DNA from: Phycisphaerales bacterium UBA1161
GTDB lineage: Bacteria > Planctomycetota > Phycisphaerae > Tepidisphaerales > Tepidisphaeraceae
Direction: 5' to 3'
Length of the DNA stretch: 64,000 nucleotides
Assembly: GCA_002311745.1 (NCBI GenBank)
Contig: DBZL01000054.1
Coordinates: forward strand, 23,802-87,801
Position 1 is the first letter of the stretch. Every line of letters starts with the position of its first letter. Of this stretch, positions 59,933 to 64,000 are shown piece by piece. The notes beneath the pieces are model-generated. The model had not been told where the DNA came from. It saw only the letters and a program-made list of their open reading frames with translations, and did no database searches. The translations under genes were made by a program, and so were the position numbers.

Positions 59933-61870
59933 TCAGAAGGGGAGGGACTGGTCCATCCAGTCGTCGTTGCGGAGGACCTGTTTGCGGTTGAAGCGAGCCA
60001 GGCGTTCGGCGCGGGCCTGGGCCAGGGCGATGAGCCTGGCAGGGCCGATGCCGCGCCATTGGCGGCGCAGGCGCGCGGCGTGACGCATGAGCAGATCATC
60101 CTCGGCGCTGGCGAGCATTTGCGCGGAGCCGGGGTCGCCTTGGCGGGCGGCGCGGCCGTAGAGCTGGCGATCGACGCGGCCGGAGGTGTGGGGCTCGGTG
60201 GCGATGACGTGCAGGCCGCCCATTTCCGCCACGCCACGGGCCAGGCGGATGTCGGTGCCGCGGCCGGCCATGTTGGTGGCCACGGTGATTTTTCCCTGCT
60301 GCCCGGCCTCGGCGACGATGGACGCCTCCTGCGCCGTCTGGGTGGCGTTGAGCACACGATGCGAACGGCCGAGGGCGGCCAGGCGGCGGCTCACTTCCTC
60401 CGAGGCCAGCACGCTGCGCGTCCCCACCAGGACCGGCGCGCCGGTATCGTTGATCTCGCACACGCGATGGACCACGGCTTCCCATTTCTGCAAGAGCGTG
60501 TCGAAGAATCGCAGGGGCAGGTGCGTGCGGATGCAGGGCTTGTTGGTGGGGATGCGGATGACGGGGCGGTGATAGATCCCCCACAATTCGCCGCGGGATT
60601 CCCAGGCGGTGCCGGTCATCCCCGCCATGATCGGATATTGGCGGAAAAACCGCTGGAAGCTCATGCGCGCCAGATTTTCCTTGTCGGCGGTGACCGGCAC
60701 GCCTTCCTTGACCTCGATGGCCTGATGCAATCCGTGCCGCCAGGACCGATCCGCCATGATGCGCCCGGTGAACTCGTCGACGATCTGCACCTTGTCCTCG
60801 GTGCTGACCAGGTATTGCTCGTCGCGGATGAAGCAGTAGCGTGCCGTCAGCGCCTGCGTGACCAACTCCTCGCGTCGGCGCTGGCCCTGCCAGAAACCGC
60901 CATCGTCCCGCGCCAACTCATCCAGGCGGTTGTGGCCGCGCTGCGTGAGCTCGACGCTGCGGGTGCTCCAGTCGATGGTGAAATCGGCCTTCTGCTGAAG
61001 TTGAGCGGCCAGGGTGTCGGCGTGCTGGTAGAGTTGCGTGTTGCCTTCGGCCTCGGGGGAGTTGGAAATGATCAGGGGGGTGACGGCCTCGTCGATCAGC
61101 AGGCTGTCGGCCTCGTCGACGATGACCTTCCACAATCCCGGCACCAGCAGGCGGCCGTGATGCGAGGGGGCGATCAGCAGGCCCACGGCCGTCTGCGTCG
61201 CCGTGCGCAGATTGCCCAGGGCGATTTGATCGCGCAGGAAATCCGCCACCAGTTCCTTGCTGGTGATGTACACGACGTCGCGGCGGTAATGATCGTAGCG
61301 CTCGGAGGGGGTGGTCTCGTGGATGACGTACCCGACGTTCAGGCCCATCAGCTCGTAGATGGGGCGCATGTCGGTGGCGTCGCGCTGGACCAGGTAATCG
61401 TTGACGGTGATCACGTGAACGGGCCGGCCCATCCACGCCCAGAGGCTGGCTGCCACCGCCGCCGTGAGCGTCTTGCCTTCGCCGGTGGCCATCTCAGTGA
61501 TCAGCCCTTCGCACAGGGCTACGGCCCCCATGATCTGCACGAAAAACGGGCGCAGCCCCACGCCCCGCACCGCCGCCTCGCGCCCCAACGCCAGCGCTCG
61601 GTCCAGGGCAGGACCGTCCAGGCGATCCAGGCGGGCAAGGTCGCGCAGCTCGGCCACTTCCTCGCGGAAGCGCGTCGCCCCCAAAGCGTGGATTTCCGGT
61701 TCCAGCGTTTCCACCCGCTGCGCTTGCGCCGCCAGGCGCGGCAGAATTCGCCGCTTGTTCTTGAACCAGCCGACCATTCCGTGACAGAATTGATCCAGCC
61801 CGCGCAGTTCCTTCGCCTTGACGCGCCGGGCGTCGAAGACGGACCAAAGATCGTGGGCAACCGAGGACAT
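59933..61870 (-). CDS. truncated SecA-like preprotein translocase ATPase
   Basis: 645 residues, against about 850-950 for SecA. Motor motifs are complete: Walker A TEMATGEGKTLTA near 126, VNDYLVQRDA, Walker B KVIVDEADSLLIDEAVTPLI near 251, YPIMAGMTGTAW, ATNMAGRGTDI and the DEAD-2 end RQLYGRAARQGDPGSAQM. The usual GGLHVIGTERH is GGLHVIATEPHTSG. The helical wing/scaffold and C-terminal zinc domains are missing. So it is a SecA paralogue, not the housekeeping protein. It starts 3 nt after the stop of the M50-HlyD gene, in the same operon, and probably drives that export system. Confidence 0.85.
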   Translation of the reverse strand: MSSVAHDLWSVFDARRVKAKELRGLDQFCHGMVGWFKNKRRILPRLAAQAQRVETLEPEIHALGATRFREEVAELRDLARLDRLDGPALDRALALGREAAVRGVGLRPFFVQIMGAVALCEGLITEMATGEGKTLTAAVAASLWAWMGRPVHVITVNDYLVQRDATDMRPIYELMGLNVGYVIHETTPSERYDHYRRDVVYITSKELVADFLRDQIALGNLRTATQTAVGLLIAPSHHGRLLVPGLWKVIVDEADSLLIDEAVTPLIISNSPEAEGNTQLYQHADTLAAQLQQKADFTIDWSTRSVELTQRGHNRLDELARDDGGFWQGQRRREELVTQALTARYCFIRDEQYLVSTEDKVQIVDEFTGRIMADRSWRHGLHQAIEVKEGVPVTADKENLARMSFQRFFRQYPIMAGMTGTAWESRGELWGIYHRPVIRIPTNKPCIRTHLPLRFFDTLLQKWEAVVHRVCEINDTGAPVLVGTRSVLASEEVSRRLAALGRSHRVLNATQTAQEASIVAEAGQQGKITVATNMAGRGTDIRLARGVAEMGGLHVIATEPHTSGRVDRQLYGRAARQGDPGSAQMLASAEDDLLMRHAARLRRQWRGIGPARLIALAQARAERLARFNRKQVLRNDDWMDQSLPF

Positions 61871-61873
61871 GGG

Positions 61874-64000
61874 CTACAGCCATCTGCCGGTGTCGTTGGT
61901 TTGGATCAATTGCAGGAACCGGCGTGTCCATTGCCAGAGGAGCGGTTTTTTGTTCAAGGTCAGGCGGACGTAGGCGCGCTGGCCGGCGTAGAAAAGCCCG
62001 CCGGCGTTGTCGAGCTTGACCCGCGCCTCAAAGTGGGGCGTTTCCGAGTGCGTTCCATTGGGATCGTGGGGATCGACCATGATGTCGCCGCCGCCGGCCT
62101 GCCCCAGGGCCGGGTGGGCGATTTGCGTCACAGCCGCCGGAGGAATGGTTACGGCTCCACCCGGCACGGTGCGGCCGAGCATGCCCGCCAGGCGGATTTC
62201 CGCCTTGGGATTGGCGAAACGCTGCACCAGTTCGGCGTCTTTCTGCTGGATGTCCCCCTTGACGATGAGGCGATCCAGCACCGCGACGCTGCCGATTTCT
62301 TCGCCGCGGGGCAAGAACGTGTCGGGCAATTCGCGCAGCATGGGGGCCACCAGCCGTCCGGTGAACGGCGCCTTGAGCTGCAACTGTTCCTGGCGTTGGC
62401 GGGCGTCGGCCAGCTTGCCTTGCCAGGCTTCCAGGTCGGCCTGGTCCTTGGCCAACTCGTTGAGGTCCGTGGCCCGCGATTGGCGGATGCGCGCGTTGAT
62501 CTCCTCGATCCGCGCCTGGGCGATTTCGATGTCATGCTGCACCACGGGGTTGGTCATTTGCAGGATGAGCTGGCCGGCCGCCACGAGCTGCCCGTCGGTG
62601 GCGTAGATGCCGCTCACCCGGCCCTCGGCGCCGGTCTTGAGCGTCCCGCTGATCAGCATGCCCGAAGGACCGGTGGGATCATCCGGCTGGACGACGCCCG
62701 CGAATTCCACGTGCACCGGGAATCGGATCAGGCCGACCAGCACCACGATCGCCGCCACCACCGCGCCGCTGAAGGCAATGGCTCGGCCGCGCTTGCGGTG
62801 CAACTCGGGTTCCAGGAGCAGGTATTTGCCCAGGCGGATCACCGGAACGAACAGCCAGGTGATGACTCCGCCCAGCCCCATCAGGATGCCCAGCACCGGT
62901 ATTTTGTAGGTGACGATCAGGATGATCATCACGCCGACGAACACGCGGTAGATGCTGCTGGCGATCGCGTAAAACAACAGCCACAGGCGCTGGCCCAGCG
63001 GCGGCAGCGGCTGGGTCAGCTTCAGGTGGAACACGTGCCGCTTGATCAGCCCCAGGGCGTATTCCGTGCTCTTTTGCCGCAGGTTGGGAATCTCCAGCAG
63101 GTCCGACAGGATGTAATAGCCGTCGTAGCGGAGCAGCGGGTTGGCGTTGAAGATCAACGTGGAGACCGAGGCGATGAACATCGCGTTGTACGCCAGTTGG
63201 TTGATCAGCGGGTCATTGGCGTGGTTGGTGTACGCCCAGACGAACGCGCACAAGGCGGCGATGAACAGCTCGACGATCATGCCCGCCGCGCCCACGAATA
63301 TGCGTTGCCATTTGTTGGGAAAGGCCCAGGCGGTGGAGGCATCCACGTAAGGCGTGGGGACCAGCACCAGGAGCATCACGCCCAGCTCGTGGCATTCACC
63401 GCCGAACCTGCGGCACGACGCCGCGTGGCCCGTTTCGTGACAGAACTTGATGACCACGAACGTCGCGTAGAGATAAAAGATATTTTCCCAATTGTGTTGG
63501 AAGTCCAGGGCGTGGGCGCCGGCGGCCTTGAGGGCCGTCCACTTCGGAAGCACCACCGCCAGGGCGCTGCAGATCACGATCAGCCAAATCAGCGCCCCCA
63601 ACTTGCTGAACAGCAGCCGGGCCACCGGCATCCATCGCCGCAAAAAAGCATCCGGATCCCAAAAGGGAATGCGCGGGAACAGCACGTTCATCAGCCGGTT
63701 CTGTATCTGCCGCTTGACCATCTGCTTGTGTCGGCGGAGCAGCACGGTGGCATCGGGGGTGATGTTGGTTTCCAGCAAATTGGCGGCGTAGAGCTGGCTG
63801 AGAATCTGGATGACTTCCGGCTGGGTGGGCGCCTCGTCGGCGAGTTGGCCGCCGACCAGGTCCCAGGCTTCGGCGACGGTGCGCCGGCCGTCCAGCAGCC
63901 CCACGAAGCGGTAGGCCGGATCGCTGAGGCGGTGGAACTGATTCCCCGCCGGATCGCGCACGACGTACCACCGCTCCCCGCGGTAGTGCTGCCGCGAAAT
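61874..64000 (-). CDS. PqqD-like / M50 peptidase / HlyD fusion membrane protein (5' end off the window)
   Basis: At least 709 residues visible; the frame is open to base 64000, so the N terminus is missing. Visible order: a PqqD-like winged-helix region (YRFVGLLDGRRTVAEAWDLV, NLLETNI); membrane helices with the zinc motif KFCHETGHAASCRRFGG and NPLLRYDGYYILSDLLEIPN, as in site-2 (M50) proteases; then a HlyD-like adaptor part (VHVEFAGVVQPDD, a coiled coil around 500-560, KAPFTGRLVAPML, YAGQRAYVRLTLN). This fused build is known from uncharacterised planctomycete loci. The pairing with a SecA-like ATPase 3 nt downstream suggests a peptide or protein export machine. No substrate gene is certain. 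Confidence 0.85.
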   Translation of the reverse strand: MSRQHYRGERWYVVRDPAGNQFHRLSDPAYRFVGLLDGRRTVAEAWDLVGGQLADEAPTQPEVIQILSQLYAANLLETNITPDATVLLRRHKQMVKRQIQNRLMNVLFPRIPFWDPDAFLRRWMPVARLLFSKLGALIWLIVICSALAVVLPKWTALKAAGAHALDFQHNWENIFYLYATFVVIKFCHETGHAASCRRFGGECHELGVMLLVLVPTPYVDASTAWAFPNKWQRIFVGAAGMIVELFIAALCAFVWAYTNHANDPLINQLAYNAMFIASVSTLIFNANPLLRYDGYYILSDLLEIPNLRQKSTEYALGLIKRHVFHLKLTQPLPPLGQRLWLLFYAIASSIYRVFVGVMIILIVTYKIPVLGILMGLGGVITWLFVPVIRLGKYLLLEPELHRKRGRAIAFSGAVVAAIVVLVGLIRFPVHVEFAGVVQPDDPTGPSGMLISGTLKTGAEGRVSGIYATDGQLVAAGQLILQMTNPVVQHDIEIAQARIEEINARIRQSRATDLNELAKDQADLEAWQGKLADARQRQEQLQLKAPFTGRLVAPMLRELPDTFLPRGEEIGSVAVLDRLIVKGDIQQKDAELVQRFANPKAEIRLAGMLGRTVPGGAVTIPPAAVTQIAHPALGQAGGGDIMVDPHDPNGTHSETPHFEARVKLDNAGGLFYAGQRAYVRLTLNKKPLLWQWTRRFLQLIQTNDTGRWL

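Overview
The window reads as ordinary chromosome of a GC-rich Gram-negative bacterium, most likely a planctomycete and perhaps of the Phycisphaerae group (an inference from gene content, not a database match). Pointers are an exosortase (PEP-CTERM) sorting signal, PQQ/TPR and beta-strand-repeat envelope proteins, tandem O-GlcNAc-transferase-like enzymes, a eukaryote-type (GT3) glycogen synthase, several GT-C membrane proteins with TPR tails, sigma-54, and a truncated SecA paralogue next to an M50-HlyD membrane protein. No rRNA operon, prophage, transposase or CRISPR array was seen.

Layout. 1-4.2 kb: DNA metabolism (DinG-type helicase running off the left edge, a small HExxH membrane protein, a non-coding block with two perfect DnaA boxes, dnaN, a DciA-like protein). 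4.2-12 kb: two tandem TPR-GT41 glycosyltransferases, divergent asnB, a GT-C membrane protein. 12-18 kb: rpoN, a CE15-like esterase, then an accessory patch (inverted-repeat element, GNAT, a lower-GC nuclease-like gene), a 2[4Fe-4S] ferredoxin and rpmE. 18-25 kb: GT3 glycogen synthase, PilZ, gatB, hicAB, a DUF971 protein, tRNA-Leu(GAG), an outer-membrane-like protein, a polysaccharide deacetylase. 25-33 kb: housekeeping genes (hemL, tsf, rpsB, recR, accA, tRNA-Gly) interrupted by two PIN-type toxin-antitoxin modules, each bounded by a duplicated piece of the neighbouring gene.

33-42 kb: cytochrome c maturation (resB-ccsA) and tetrapyrrole synthesis (siroheme synthase, a HemX-like protein, hemA) with a GT-C protein. 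42-57 kb: GT-C/TPR proteins, MTA phosphorylase, a very large PQQ/TPR protein, NifU-domain protein, tadA, purU, a WaaP-like kinase, a STAS protein, purM and lysA. 57-64 kb, minus strand: a PEP-CTERM beta-strand-repeat protein preceded by a SecA-like ATPase and a PqqD/M50/HlyD fusion that runs off the right edge; the last two look like one transcription unit and are the best candidate here for an undescribed export system.

Recurring themes: small TA modules placed against essential genes with duplicated target sequence; nested palindromic elements between or inside housekeeping genes (esterase/GNAT gap, rpsB/tsf gap, hemA 3' end); and -10-like boxes only 6-8 nt before start codons, suggesting leaderless mRNAs. 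All functional calls come from reading motifs in the translated sequence; no searches were run.
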